Assembly (NCBI GenBank): GCA_024694055.1
Contig: JAILKC010000055.1
Coordinates: forward strand, 1-64,000
Origin: Lachnospiraceae bacterium
Lineage (GTDB): Bacteria > Bacillota > Clostridia > Lachnospirales > Lachnospiraceae
Direction of reading: 5' to 3'
DNA length: 64,000 bases
Positions 33,980 to 43,005 of the stretch are shown here, piece after piece (position 1 is the stretch's first letter; every line of letters begins with the position of its first letter). The notes beneath the pieces were generated by a model. That model worked only from the letters and a program-made list of their open reading frames with translations. It had not been told where the DNA came from and did not search any database. A program made the position numbers and the translations under genes.

Positions 33980-35254
33980 TTATTCTACCGTTATCACCGA
34001 ATTCATATCATAGTATCCCACAGTATCCTTATCTGAGATCACTGTGAGATTGATCACATCGTACAGTCTGTGATATACCACGAAATCATCTTTTTCATAT
34101 CCCGTAGTTCCAAATGAGAGCAAATACTCTCCGCCCTGAAGGTTCATATCCTGGGTGAATGTAACTTTCTTTTTATCTCCCGCTTTTACAGGACTAAGAA
34201 ATGCCCTCTCATACATGGTATTTGTACCGGTTATTTCGGTTCCCTTGATATTCTTGACGGTAAATGCAAAAATGGGAGCCTCTATATCCTTTAAAAAATC
34301 AACCGAGAAATGTATGGTAAAGGGCTCACCCTTTATGATAGCCGACGTACGTGTTCCGTTTTTATCCGTGATATAGTAGTCATTTATGGTAGCTGCTCCG
34401 TTACCGTACTCCAAAAGTTCCGGATTAACCGAAGTAGCAGCGTTCTGTGCGGACACATCATCATTATCCGCAGACGCCGGTGCTTCAAGGCCGCCTTCCG
34501 TCGTGTCGCCGTCTTCTCTGTATTGTCCTACCAATACCTGCTTGTATGCGTCTATTATTTCTTTGGGGCCGCCTTCCCTAAGTTTTACGCCTTTATTAAG
34601 AAGTACCACCCTGTCACAGTACTTGGCTATGGAGGTCAGATCATGACTTACAAAGAGTATAGTCTTGCCCTGCTGCTTAAATTCTTCAAACTTATGATAG
34701 CACTTGGCCTGGAAGAACACATCTCCGACAGAAAGTGCTTCATCAACAATAAGGATCTCCGGATCGATATTGATGGCCACGGCAAAAGCAAGACGCACGA
34801 ACATTCCGCTTGAATATGTCTTACAAGGCTGATAGACGTATTCACCGATATCCGCAAAATCAAGAATACTCTGCAGTCTGTCATCTATTTCCTTTTTGGA
34901 AAAGCCCATCATGGTACCGTTTAAGTATATATTCTCTATACCGTTATATTCCATGTTAAAGCCTGCACCAAGCTCAAGCAGAGCTGATATCCTGCCATCC
35001 ACTGTGATCTCGCCGGATGTGGGTGTGAGCACGCCGGTAATGATCTTAAGAAGCGTACTCTTACCGGAACCGTTCGTCCCGATGATACCAACAGTTTCAC
35101 CCTTATATATGCTTAAATCGACCTCTTTTAAGGCATGATGATCCGTACTGCGCCTGTGTTTCGGATTAAGGGCTTCCCTAAATCTGTCACTCGGTCTGTC
35201 ATACAATCTGTATATCTTCGATATTTTCTTAGCTTCAATAGCTATATCTGCCAT
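33980..35254 (-). CDS. wzt: polysaccharide ABC transporter ATPase with C-terminal Wzt-type glycan-binding domain
   Basis: The N-terminal ABC domain (about 1-235) has Walker A GTNGSGKST, signature YSSGM (C-loop variant typical of the ABC-2 polysaccharide/teichoic acid group), Walker B ILIVDEAL and switch His in VSHDL. An Ala/Asp-rich linker (about 245-280) leads to a beta-sandwich (about 280-424) with NDYYITDKNG and GEYLLSFGTTGY, matching the Wzt C-terminal domain that recognises the capped glycan end in O8/O9a export. The frame opens at 35272, but GAGG precedes ATG 35254 (MADIAIEA), 7 bases past the permease stop. Confidence 0.9.
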   Translation of the reverse strand: MADIAIEAKKISKIYRLYDRPSDRFREALNPKHRRSTDHHALKEVDLSIYKGETVGIIGTNGSGKSTLLKIITGVLTPTSGEITVDGRISALLELGAGFNMEYNGIENIYLNGTMMGFSKKEIDDRLQSILDFADIGEYVYQPCKTYSSGMFVRLAFAVAINIDPEILIVDEALSVGDVFFQAKCYHKFEEFKQQGKTILFVSHDLTSIAKYCDRVVLLNKGVKLREGGPKEIIDAYKQVLVGQYREDGDTTEGGLEAPASADNDDVSAQNAATSVNPELLEYGNGAATINDYYITDKNGTRTSAIIKGEPFTIHFSVDFLKDIEAPIFAFTVKNIKGTEITGTNTMYERAFLSPVKAGDKKKVTFTQDMNLQGGEYLLSFGTTGYEKDDFVVYHRLYDVINLTVISDKDTVGYYDMNSVITVE

Positions 35255-35261
35255 ACTATCC

Positions 35262-36083
35262 TCATAATACATCCGCGAAATGCGGTTTTAATCTGTTAAA
35301 TAACGTGGTCCCGAGCCAAAGCATGATAAGAGTAAAGCACCAGAAATATACCGTACCCCACACATCCTCAAAAAACCACACTCCGCCTACCACGCTGTTG
35401 CGGTAACCTGTCACTACATATACTAACGGATTGATGCTTATGATCGTCTTCCATATGGGAGAGAGGCTCTCTATATTCCATAGGATGGGAGTAGCCCACA
35501 TTCCGATCTGAAGTATGATACCTATGATCTGCGCTATATCCCTGAAGAATACCATAATCGAACTTGTGATATATGCAAGTCCCAACGTAAGCAACAGTAC
35601 ACATAAGCTGTAATACAGTATCTGTATGGTATATATGCTTGGGTAATAACCGTATACGCATGCCATGACTATCATCACGCATACAAAAAAGATGTGTATG
35701 AATATGGCGGCCAGAACCTTGATGACTGGCAATATGCTGACATCAAAGACCACCTTCTTTACAAGATAATTATATTCGACCATGGCGGCCGTACCGTGTG
35801 TAAGAGCCTCTTGAAAGAAAAACCAAGGAACCAGACCCGCTGTCAGAAAAAGTACATATGGTATACTCGTAGCTCTGGGGCCATCCTGCGCTCCCGATTT
35901 CATGATCACATCAAATACGATGTAGTACATGACTATCGTCACCACGGGTTGGATCATGGCCCAGATGGCACCAAGATAGGAGCCCGCATACCTTTTCTTA
36001 AAATCATTGCATGCCAGCTTCCATATCAGTTCCCTATTCTGATACAGTCCCTTTATGGAACCGTTCTTTTTATCTTTATTCAT
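35262..36083 (-). CDS. wzm: polysaccharide ABC transporter permease
   Basis: 273-residue ABC-2-type permease with about six membrane segments: the amphipathic N-terminal KDLIWKLACNDFKKRYAGSYLG type segment, the DPRATSIPYVLFLTAGLVPW-like second region, and a C-terminal segment with INPLVYVVTGYR and GTTLFNRLKPHFADVL, all typical of Wzm/TagG. With Wzt it moves the polyprenyl-linked glycan across the membrane. It is the first gene of the exporter block and lies 19 bp after rmlC. GGGAG precedes the ATG by 10 bases. Confidence 0.93.
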   Translation of the reverse strand: MNKDKKNGSIKGLYQNRELIWKLACNDFKKRYAGSYLGAIWAMIQPVVTIVMYYIVFDVIMKSGAQDGPRATSIPYVLFLTAGLVPWFFFQEALTHGTAAMVEYNYLVKKVVFDVSILPVIKVLAAIFIHIFFVCVMIVMACVYGYYPSIYTIQILYYSLCVLLLTLGLAYITSSIMVFFRDIAQIIGIILQIGMWATPILWNIESLSPIWKTIISINPLVYVVTGYRNSVVGGVWFFEDVWGTVYFWCFTLIMLWLGTTLFNRLKPHFADVL

Positions 36084-36102
36084 CAGACAGACACTCCCGA
36101 TC

Positions 36103-36669
36103 TTACTTTATGCCCCGTGCCTGCTTATACTCTTTTAATGTGGGCCATTTGGTATCCTTCTCAGACAAAGTAAGTTCAACTCCGGCTTCAAACGGCCATT
36201 TTACACCTATCTCAGGATCATCATACTTAAGTCCGCCTTCATCATTGGGATGATAAAAATCCGTGCACTTATATGCAAATTCCGCATAGTCACTTACAAC
36301 AAGAAAACCATGAGCAAATCCTTCGGGAATGTAGAACTGCTTTTTATTCTCCTCAGAAAGCAGCACTCCGAATGACTTACCGAAGGTAGCAGAACCTGCT
36401 CTTAAATCCACAGCCACATCATAGACTTCACCCCGAAGAACTCTTACAAGCTTGGCCTGAGGGTGATTTATCTGAAAATGAAGACCTCTTAAGACTCCCT
36501 TTTTTGAAGCAGACTGATTGTCCTGTACGAACACCCTGTCAATTCCCGCTTCATCAAAATCACGCTTATTATATGTCTCGATAAAGTATCCTCTGCTGTC
36601 TCCGTGCACCTCAGGTGTAATAACCTTAAGACCCTCTATCTCACATTTTTCAACAACAATCTTACCCAT
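36103..36669 (-). CDS. rmlC: dTDP-4-dehydrorhamnose 3,5-epimerase
   Basis: 188-residue cupin with the RmlC signature: GLHFQ (catalytic His), KLVRVLRGEVYDVAVDLR, ATFGK, and FAHGFLVVSDYAEFAYKCTDFY with the catalytic Tyr. It epimerises dTDP-4-keto-6-deoxyglucose at C3 and C5 in dTDP-L-rhamnose synthesis. It sits between the ABC exporter genes and a GH25 gene, with rmlA and rmlB close by. No rmlD reductase is present in the window, so the last step must be encoded elsewhere or the product differs. Confidence 0.93.
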   Translation of the reverse strand: MGKIVVEKCEIEGLKVITPEVHGDSRGYFIETYNKRDFDEAGIDRVFVQDNQSASKKGVLRGLHFQINHPQAKLVRVLRGEVYDVAVDLRAGSATFGKSFGVLLSEENKKQFYIPEGFAHGFLVVSDYAEFAYKCTDFYHPNDEGGLKYDDPEIGVKWPFEAGVELTLSEKDTKWPTLKEYKQARGIK

Positions 36670-36705
36670 CTGCTGTTTGCTCCCTTCATAATCATATTCA
36701 TGTAT

Positions 36706-37974
36706 TTACTGCGACAGGAAACTTAAGTTCATGTCCACTCTTCCCTCAATTCCGTCTATGCGTCCTGCGGACGAATACTGCCACAAGTGATAGGTGCCTC
36801 CGTATGTTGGCGCATCCCCATATTCTGCAAGCCATATCACATTGCCTGCCGAGAACTTGGTGATATCAAGTTTTTTATTGTACCAGTTGCGGCTTGCATA
36901 GACTCCTGCCTTATGCCCACCGCTTCTTATCGTCGTACAGAATGCCTCAATGACCGCAGATCTGTCTTCCACCGTAAGGTTATCGGCTCTGCCTCTTCCG
37001 CCTGCTCCCTCGGAATCTATAAATATGGGATAATCAAGCTTATACTGTGATACAAGACTGAGTGCCGCACTGGCTTCCTCCACGGCTTCCATGGGATTGA
37101 GCGCCTGAGTGAAGAAATACACTCCCACCGGTATCCCTGCTGCCGTCGCGCCTTCAATATTGGCCGTGAACATCGGATCCACCACTATGGAACCCGAAGA
37201 TGATCCTCTGTATCCGCATCTGATGATCGCATATTCTACGCCGGCGTCTTTTACCCTGGCCCAGTCGATATTGCCGTTATACTTGGATACGTCTATGCCA
37301 AAATGCGCATCTGCATCCGTCCTTATGGCAGATGATCCGGATGTCTCCTCTGCCGCATCATTAACTGCGGTATCTTCTCTTGAAGCATCTATATCGGCTT
37401 CAGTCTTTATCAGATATGATATATCGGCTATCGCCTTATACTCGATCTTGGCCCTGACACTGCAGGTTATGGGTTCCGTAGGTATATCAAAACCCTGCAT
37501 CGCCGCAAGCTTTACCGTATAATCACCGGGTTTAAGATCCTTTATATATATGAATCCGTCTCTGTCATCATCAAGATACTGGCTGCTGTCACCGACCATC
37601 ACCGCAAATAGCTGACCCTTAACAGGTTCACCCGTCGCATCGGTTATCTTGATCCTTAAGTCCTTTTCAACGGAACTCGCACTTAGTACCAACGAAGTCG
37701 AATCCGCTTCTTCTACCGACTTCTGATACTTACCGCCGCCTATGAGCTTGGCATCAAAGAAAGTCTCGTCATACATCCAGGCACTTAAGTCACTTCCTTT
37801 TATCTTTCCATCGGATTCCGTGACTTCAAATTCTTCTTCCTCTTTGGCTGTCTGTGTCTGCGCATGAGTACGCTTAGAGCCGATATAGCCGTTGGAATAG
37901 AGTATAACGACAAATACCGTCGCAAAAAGCAGCGTCACTATGAGCATGGCTTTTACAAGCAGCTTAGAGTCCAT
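36706..37974 (-). CDS. membrane-anchored GH25 muramidase
   Basis: 422 residues. An N-terminal anchor (about 8-28) is followed by an acidic stalk, a small beta domain (about 75-175: [22 protein letters not shown].. with [13 protein letters not shown], like a Cna-B/SpaA-type module), a linker, and the GH25 lysozyme domain (about 225-422) with [24 protein letters not shown] and FIDSEG (the catalytic DxE). It cleaves peptidoglycan between MurNAc and GlcNAc on the cell surface. Start chosen at ATG 37974, with AGAGG 7 bases upstream, inside the last codons of rmlA. Paralogue of the 996-residue GH25 protein. Confidence 0.9.
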   Translation of the reverse strand: MDSKLLVKAMLIVTLLFATVFVVILYSNGYIGSKRTHAQTQTAKEEEEFEVTESDGKIKGSDLSAWMYDETFFDAKLIGGGKYQKSVEEADSTSLVLSASSVEKDLRIKITDATGEPVKGQLFAVMVGDSSQYLDDDRDGFIYIKDLKPGDYTVKLAAMQGFDIPTEPITCSVRAKIEYKAIADISYLIKTEADIDASREDTAVNDAAEETSGSSAIRTDADAHFGIDVSKYNGNIDWARVKDAGVEYAIIRCGYRGSSSGSIVVDPMFTANIEGATAAGIPVGVYFFTQALNPMEAVEEASAALSLVSQYKLDYPIFIDSEGAGGRGRADNLTVEDRSAVIEAFCTTIRSGGHKAGVYASRNWYNKKLDITKFSAGNVIWLAEYGDAPTYGGTYHLWQYSSAGRIDGIEGRVDMNLSFLSQ

Positions 37975-38833
37975 TCGCAACCTCTGTCAGATACTTACCG
38001 TAATCGGTCTTAAGCAGCGGATCTGCAAGCTTAAGCAGCTGATCCTTATCTATAAATCCTCTCTTATATGCGATCTCTTCGATGCAGGAAATATACAGTC
38101 CCTGCCTCTTTTGGAAAGCACATACAAAATCGCTTGCATCAAGAAGCGAATCATGGCTTCCGGTATCGAGCCACGCAAAGCCTCTTCCCATCTTCTCTAC
38201 GCTCAGCTCGCCCATCTCAAGATAGGTATTGTTCACAGTAGTGATCTCGAGCTCACCTCTCGCGGAAGGCTTAATGTTCTTTGCTATGTCCACGACTCTG
38301 TTATCATAAAAATACAGTCCGGGAACGGCGTAATTACTCTTGGGATTGGCAGGCTTTTCCTCAATGGATACAGCCTTACCGTCAGCACCGATCTCCACTA
38401 CACCGTACTCTCTCGGATCTCTTACATAATATCCGAATATCGTAGCGCCCTTCTTTCTCTCTGCCACTCTTCTTAAAAGATCAGAAAAGCTCTGACCGTA
38501 GAAGATGTTGTCACCAAGCACAAGTGCCACATTATCATCACCGATAAAATCGGCACCTATTATGAACGCTTCAGCCAGACCGTTGGGCTTTTCCTGTATC
38601 TTATATTCAAATCTCATACCCAGCTGGCTTCCGTCACCGAGTAAGTCCTCAAATACCGGCAGATCTCTGGGCGTTGATATGATGAGCACATCACGGATAT
38701 TGGCAAGCATCAAAGTAGATAAAGGATAATATATCATCGGCTTGTCATATATCGGCATGATCTGCTTGGATATGGCTTTGGTAAGCGGATACAGTCTCGT
38801 TCCGGATCCTCCGGCAAGTATGATTCCCTTCAT
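37964..38833 (-). CDS. rmlA: glucose-1-phosphate thymidylyltransferase
   Basis: 289 residues with the nucleotidyltransferase signature [13 protein letters not shown], the sugar/metal site [21 protein letters not shown] and the Trp/Asp loop [15 protein letters not shown]. Converts glucose-1-phosphate and dTTP to dTDP-glucose, the entry to dTDP-rhamnose. Length and motifs are complete. It overlaps the downstream GH25 start by 11 bases and lies 24 bp after rmlB, so rmlB-rmlA-GH25-rmlC are probably one transcript. Confidence 0.96.
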   Translation of the reverse strand: MKGIILAGGSGTRLYPLTKAISKQIMPIYDKPMIYYPLSTLMLANIRDVLIISTPRDLPVFEDLLGDGSQLGMRFEYKIQEKPNGLAEAFIIGADFIGDDNVALVLGDNIFYGQSFSDLLRRVAERKKGATIFGYYVRDPREYGVVEIGADGKAVSIEEKPANPKSNYAVPGLYFYDNRVVDIAKNIKPSARGELEITTVNNTYLEMGELSVEKMGRGFAWLDTGSHDSLLDASDFVCAFQKRQGLYISCIEEIAYKRGFIDKDQLLKLADPLLKTDYGKYLTEVANGL

Positions 38834-38857
38834 AATCTCATGTCCCCCTATACATCA

Positions 38858-39943
38858 TCAGACATTGTACATTGTCTCGTAATACTTCTGGTAATCTCCG
38901 GATGTCACGTTCTTCATCCAGTCTTCATGATCAAAATACCATCTTATGGTCTTGCGTATTCCTTCCTTGAACATCGTCTCGGGCTCCCAGCCTATCTCAC
39001 TCTTGATCTTATCGGGAGCGATGGCATATCTTCTGTCATGACCCTTTCTGTCTTCCACATATGTGATAAGATCCTTGGTGACATATGCTTTTCTGGGATC
39101 ACTGTCATCAAGTTCCTCGCGAAGGGTGTCTATGATGATATTGACGATCTCGATATTACGTTTCTCATTGTGTCCCCCGATATTGTATGTCTCAAAAAGT
39201 CTGCCCTGCTCCTGTACCATATCGATGGCCTTGGCGTGATCTTCCACATACAGCCAGTCTCTGACATTAAGTCCGTCACCGTATACCGGAAGCTTCTTGC
39301 CGTTAAGCGCATTGTTGATCATAAGCGGAATGAGCTTTTCAGGGAACTGGTAAGGGCCGTAATTGTTACTGCAGTTGGTGATATTGGCCGGGAACTTATA
39401 TGTATCCATATAAGACTTCACAAGCATATCGGAACCTGCCTTACTTGCAGAATACGGACTGTGCGGATCATAGGGTGTAGTCTCATAGAAGTATGCATTG
39501 TCATCATCGGGGAGGGTTCCGTATACCTCATCCGTTGATACATGAAGGAACTTATGATCCGGCTTAAATGTTCCATCCGGAAGTTCCCACGCTGCCTTGG
39601 CTGCGTTTAACATTACGGCTGTACCCATCACATTGGTCTGAACAAATACTTCAGGATTACGTATGCTTCTGTCCACATGGCTCTCAGCCGCAAAATGAAC
39701 CACTCTGTCTATATCCGGATTGTCTGCAAAGATCTTCTCGATCGCAGCCTTATCCGTGATATCCGCTTTAACAAATGAATATCCGGGCTTATTCTCTATG
39801 TCTCTTAAGTTCTCCAAATTGCCCGCATAGGTAAGCACATCCACATTGATGATACGGATATCATCTCCGTATTTCTTAAACATATAATGAATGTAATTAC
39901 TTCCTATGAATCCGGCTCCTCCGGTCACCAAATATGTATGCAT
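38858..39943 (-). CDS. rmlB: dTDP-glucose 4,6-dehydratase
   Basis: 361-residue extended SDR enzyme: NAD-binding TGGAGFIGSNY, the Asp in HFAAESHVDRS, STDEVYG, and catalytic Tyr/Lys in YSASKAGSD, followed by NNYGPYQFPEKLIP, which typifies RmlB. It dehydrates dTDP-glucose to dTDP-4-keto-6-deoxyglucose. AGGAGGAGG lies close before the ATG, a strong ribosome site. The upstream 996-residue GH25 gene ends 21 bp away. Confidence 0.96.
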   Translation of the reverse strand: MHTYLVTGGAGFIGSNYIHYMFKKYGDDIRIINVDVLTYAGNLENLRDIENKPGYSFVKADITDKAAIEKIFADNPDIDRVVHFAAESHVDRSIRNPEVFVQTNVMGTAVMLNAAKAAWELPDGTFKPDHKFLHVSTDEVYGTLPDDDNAYFYETTPYDPHSPYSASKAGSDMLVKSYMDTYKFPANITNCSNNYGPYQFPEKLIPLMINNALNGKKLPVYGDGLNVRDWLYVEDHAKAIDMVQEQGRLFETYNIGGHNEKRNIEIVNIIIDTLREELDDSDPRKAYVTKDLITYVEDRKGHDRRYAIAPDKIKSEIGWEPETMFKEGIRKTIRWYFDHEDWMKNVTSGDYQKYYETMYNV

Positions 39944-39964
39944 GTCCTCCTCCTTAAAGAGATA

Positions 39965-42955
39965 TTAATATAACAGGTTCATATCGACATTGCCGCTTAT
40001 TCCGCTTACCTTACCCTTGCTCGAATACTGCCACATATTGTAGCGTCCTGCGTAGGTAGGTGTCGTATTGTACTGGGCAAGCCATATCCTTGCTCCGCCA
40101 AGGGCACCCGGATTAAACTTCTGCTCAAGCCATGTCTTATTGGCATATACGCCTGAAGCATATCCGCTGTTGCTTATTGTCTTGCAGAATGCATTGATAC
40201 ATGCGGTTCTTGTACCGGAATCGATCTTATCGCCTCTTCCGCCGCTGCCTTCCACATCAAGGTATACAGGCATGCTCACGTTATATCCGCTTATAAGTCC
40301 AAGAGTCATCGATGCTTCCTCTATGGCCTCGACTTCATTGGTAGCCTGAGTAAAGAAATATACTCCGACTTTAAGTCCGGCACTCGTAGCACCTTTGATA
40401 TTACTTCTAAATGTAGGATCCTCAATAAGTGCACCCGATGTGGATCCTCTGTATCCACATCTGATGATGACATACGATACTCCGGAATTCCTAACCTTCT
40501 TCCAGTCTATCGAACCGTTCCATTTTGATACGTCTATTCCGAGCGTTCCGCTGCCGGCCTGAAGCTTGCCGTCTGAATCAAAGCTGTACTTCGCACCCTG
40601 TATTACCTGATCTCCGGTCACCTTATTGCCGTTCTTATCAAAGAAATACGTAGCTCCGTCAAGCGTCTGCCAGCCGGTGTACTTATATCCGCCGTCAGAC
40701 TTGGTCACTCTCCTGTAAAGAGTCGGCTTGTGCTCAAGATAGTAACCCACTGTAAGTTTCTGATATGTATTGTCACCTGTCTTACAATACAGTGCCTCAC
40801 CGCTCTTGGTCGTAAGAACCGTCTTATTATTTGCAGCTGATGTAGGCTTGGGTGTCGGTGTGGGCGTAGGCGTAGGTGTCGGCTTGGCCGTTACCGTAGG
40901 CGTAGGCGTCGGGCTAACCGCAGGCGCCGTTGTAGGCGTGGGTGTCGGTGTGGGTGATGGCGTAGGCGACGGTGGTTGAACTGTCTCCTGAGTGGGAGTC
41001 GGCGTAACTGTATTGCCTGACTCTCCCTGGTTATTACCCGGATCTGCGGTAGGACTTGGTGTCGTCCCGCTCTCTTCTGATCCTGATCCGGATCCGGATT
41101 CCGATCCTGAAGGTTCTGTAGGTGTCGGACTGGGGTCACCACCCGTGCCTTCCTGGCCCTGATTATTGTTTTCTTCGCCTCCTTCAGGTGTCGGCGTAAC
41201 CTCATCAGCATATACCTTCGCAGATATATAAGTATCTCTGAATACCCAACCGAACTTATGAAGCAGCTTGTCTACCGTATCAATGCTTGAAAGCTTGAGG
41301 TCATCGGTATTGGTATATTCCACATACTCTACGCCGGTCTCGGTCTTGGTGGATTCTACCCATTCAACCGTATCGGAAAGCTGAGCCTCCACCTGAGTGG
41401 CCTGGGCCGTATCTTCTACAGCCGCGTTAACCTGCGACTCTTTCTTCATCTCGTCTGAGACATCTATCTTCTTATAGTCCGGCGACTCCTTGACCTCGAC
41501 AGACTGAGCCTTGGTATCCACCTTGTAACGGCTTGAGCTGTCAAGAGCCTTCATGGCTACCTTGGCCGTACCTGACTTAATTGACTTGATATAGATGATA
41601 CCGTCCTTGTCATCGTCGGTATACGTCGTAGTCTTGCCGGCCGAATCAGTAACATCCACGGCAAATGCCACACCCGCGATAAGCTTCTTGGTCTTGCCGT
41701 TGGTGAACTTGATCTTAAGATCCTTAACGACTGATGTCATATTAAGGACCACGTTCACATCACCGGTCTCATCTTCTTCCTCTGTCTCATTGTATTCGGG
41801 AAGTTCGGCTTCTTCCTCATCGGGAGTGAAGTCTTCCCAAACCATGTTCTTATTGTCAGCTGCAGCTATAAGCACATTCTGTCCGGCCACTCCAATGCCC
41901 GACAGCTGATTGCCGATAGATGCAAATTCATTCATTCTTGTCTTGCTTGCTCTGGCATTGCTGAACACACTCGCAACGATGATTCCGGCTACTACCACGA
42001 GTATACTTGTAGCGGCAACAACATAATCAAGTGCCGTAAGTCCTGAGAACCACTCGATAAATTTTTCCGCAAAAGTAGGCTCCTTGGGTGCGTTCTTACG
42101 CTCATCCGCAAGTCTTTTTCTGTCTTCTCTGTAATTAAGCGATCTCTCCGCTCTGTATTTAAAGTCCTCATGCGTGGACTCATTCTTCGTCATGTGAGCA
42201 GGGCGCTTTTTCTTCATGACAGGTGCATCAAGATCGACTTTCTTGCCATGTTTGGCCGAATAATCCGTCTTGCCTGCTTTCTTATCCGCAGGAACCGTGA
42301 ACTCTATATCGTCATACATCGCATCGGCATACTTATTATGTCCCTTGCCTTTATCCGATGCTTTATGTGAAGTTCCTGACGAGCTTTTGGCAGTTTTGGT
42401 TGGAACGCCGGCCTGTGTGGTAGCCGCAGACTTGGGAGCAAGTCCCGATTGGTATACGGGCTTCTTTTCAGGCTGAGGCTTGTTGGTTCCCTGCGTGGAA
42501 GATGATCCGCCGCGCTTGGTCCCGGCCTTGGGAGACGCAGCAGTCCCTTTCCTTGCATTTTTTCCCGCAGACGATTTCTTCTTATCATCGCTGCCTATGG
42601 AATCGTACTCGGCCAACATATCAGCTATGTTGCGTTCACTGCCCGCATAACTCTTGGCATAGCTCTTGTCGGAGTTCTTGCCTGATGACTTATCAAGCTC
42701 ATCCTCTATAAGTTCAAGATCAAGCACCTGTGTCCATGTACCTTCTTCAAGCACGGATTCAAGCGCTTCATGAGCCGATGAAGCTTCCTTCTTCTCATTG
42801 ACTTTACTTGGATCTATGCCCTTGGCGCGAAGCTCCTTGGCACGTTGCTCCTCCTGCTTATGCATATAAGCATCAAACGCACTGTATTCCACCTTGGTGC
42901 GTCTGGTGCTGGCATCATCATTAAGATCTACAATATCGATATCATCGTGATTCAT
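39965..42955 (-). CDS. large GH25 muramidase with ~308-residue cytoplasmic N-terminus
   Basis: 996 residues. A Lys/Ser-rich disordered cytoplasmic region (1-308) precedes one membrane span (309-331). An external acidic segment and a Cna-B/SpaA-like beta module (about 405-480, with TDDDKDGIIYIKS) follow. Next comes a Gly/Ser/Pro/Thr linker (about 590-710, with long TP runs), cell-wall-binding-like repeats (GWQTLDGATYFFDKNG, GAKYSFDSDGKL) and a C-terminal GH25 domain (about 800-996) with [18 protein letters not shown] and the catalytic pair in YLDVEG. It shares its beta-module and GH25 parts with the 422-residue paralogue. The large internal N-terminus is unusual for a muramidase. Confidence 0.9.
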   Translation of the reverse strand: MNHDDIDIVDLNDDASTRRTKVEYSAFDAYMHKQEEQRAKELRAKGIDPSKVNEKKEASSAHEALESVLEEGTWTQVLDLELIEDELDKSSGKNSDKSYAKSYAGSERNIADMLAEYDSIGSDDKKKSSAGKNARKGTAASPKAGTKRGGSSSTQGTNKPQPEKKPVYQSGLAPKSAATTQAGVPTKTAKSSSGTSHKASDKGKGHNKYADAMYDDIEFTVPADKKAGKTDYSAKHGKKVDLDAPVMKKKRPAHMTKNESTHEDFKYRAERSLNYREDRKRLADERKNAPKEPTFAEKFIEWFSGLTALDYVVAATSILVVVAGIIVASVFSNARASKTRMNEFASIGNQLSGIGVAGQNVLIAAADNKNMVWEDFTPDEEEAELPEYNETEEEDETGDVNVVLNMTSVVKDLKIKFTNGKTKKLIAGVAFAVDVTDSAGKTTTYTDDDKDGIIYIKSIKSGTAKVAMKALDSSSRYKVDTKAQSVEVKESPDYKKIDVSDEMKKESQVNAAVEDTAQATQVEAQLSDTVEWVESTKTETGVEYVEYTNTDDLKLSSIDTVDKLLHKFGWVFRDTYISAKVYADEVTPTPEGGEENNNQGQEGTGGDPSPTPTEPSGSESGSGSGSEESGTTPSPTADPGNNQGESGNTVTPTPTQETVQPPSPTPSPTPTPTPTTAPAVSPTPTPTVTAKPTPTPTPTPTPKPTSAANNKTVLTTKSGEALYCKTGDNTYQKLTVGYYLEHKPTLYRRVTKSDGGYKYTGWQTLDGATYFFDKNGNKVTGDQVIQGAKYSFDSDGKLQAGSGTLGIDVSKWNGSIDWKKVRNSGVSYVIIRCGYRGSTSGALIEDPTFRSNIKGATSAGLKVGVYFFTQATNEVEAIEEASMTLGLISGYNVSMPVYLDVEGSGGRGDKIDSGTRTACINAFCKTISNSGYASGVYANKTWLEQKFNPGALGGARIWLAQYNTTPTYAGRYNMWQYSSKGKVSGISGNVDMNLLY
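40840..41125 (-). repeat. low-complexity Thr-Pro and Gly-Ser coding repeat in the GH25 linker
   Basis: The DNA is a run of imperfect GGTGTCGG/GGCGTAGG-type hexamers on plus, encoding TP dipeptides, and nearby GSGS/SE repeats. It is a coding linker, probably spanning the wall, and may vary in length between strains. Confidence 0.7.
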
Positions 42956-43005
42956 AATTACGTTCCCTTAAACTCTCCCTTTATATTCGCGGTCCCCCAA
43001 TCCGC

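Noticed and set aside
40840-40990. CRISPR-like or satellite repeat
   Set aside because: The repeats are imperfect, 6-12 bp, in frame and encode Thr-Pro runs of the GH25 linker.
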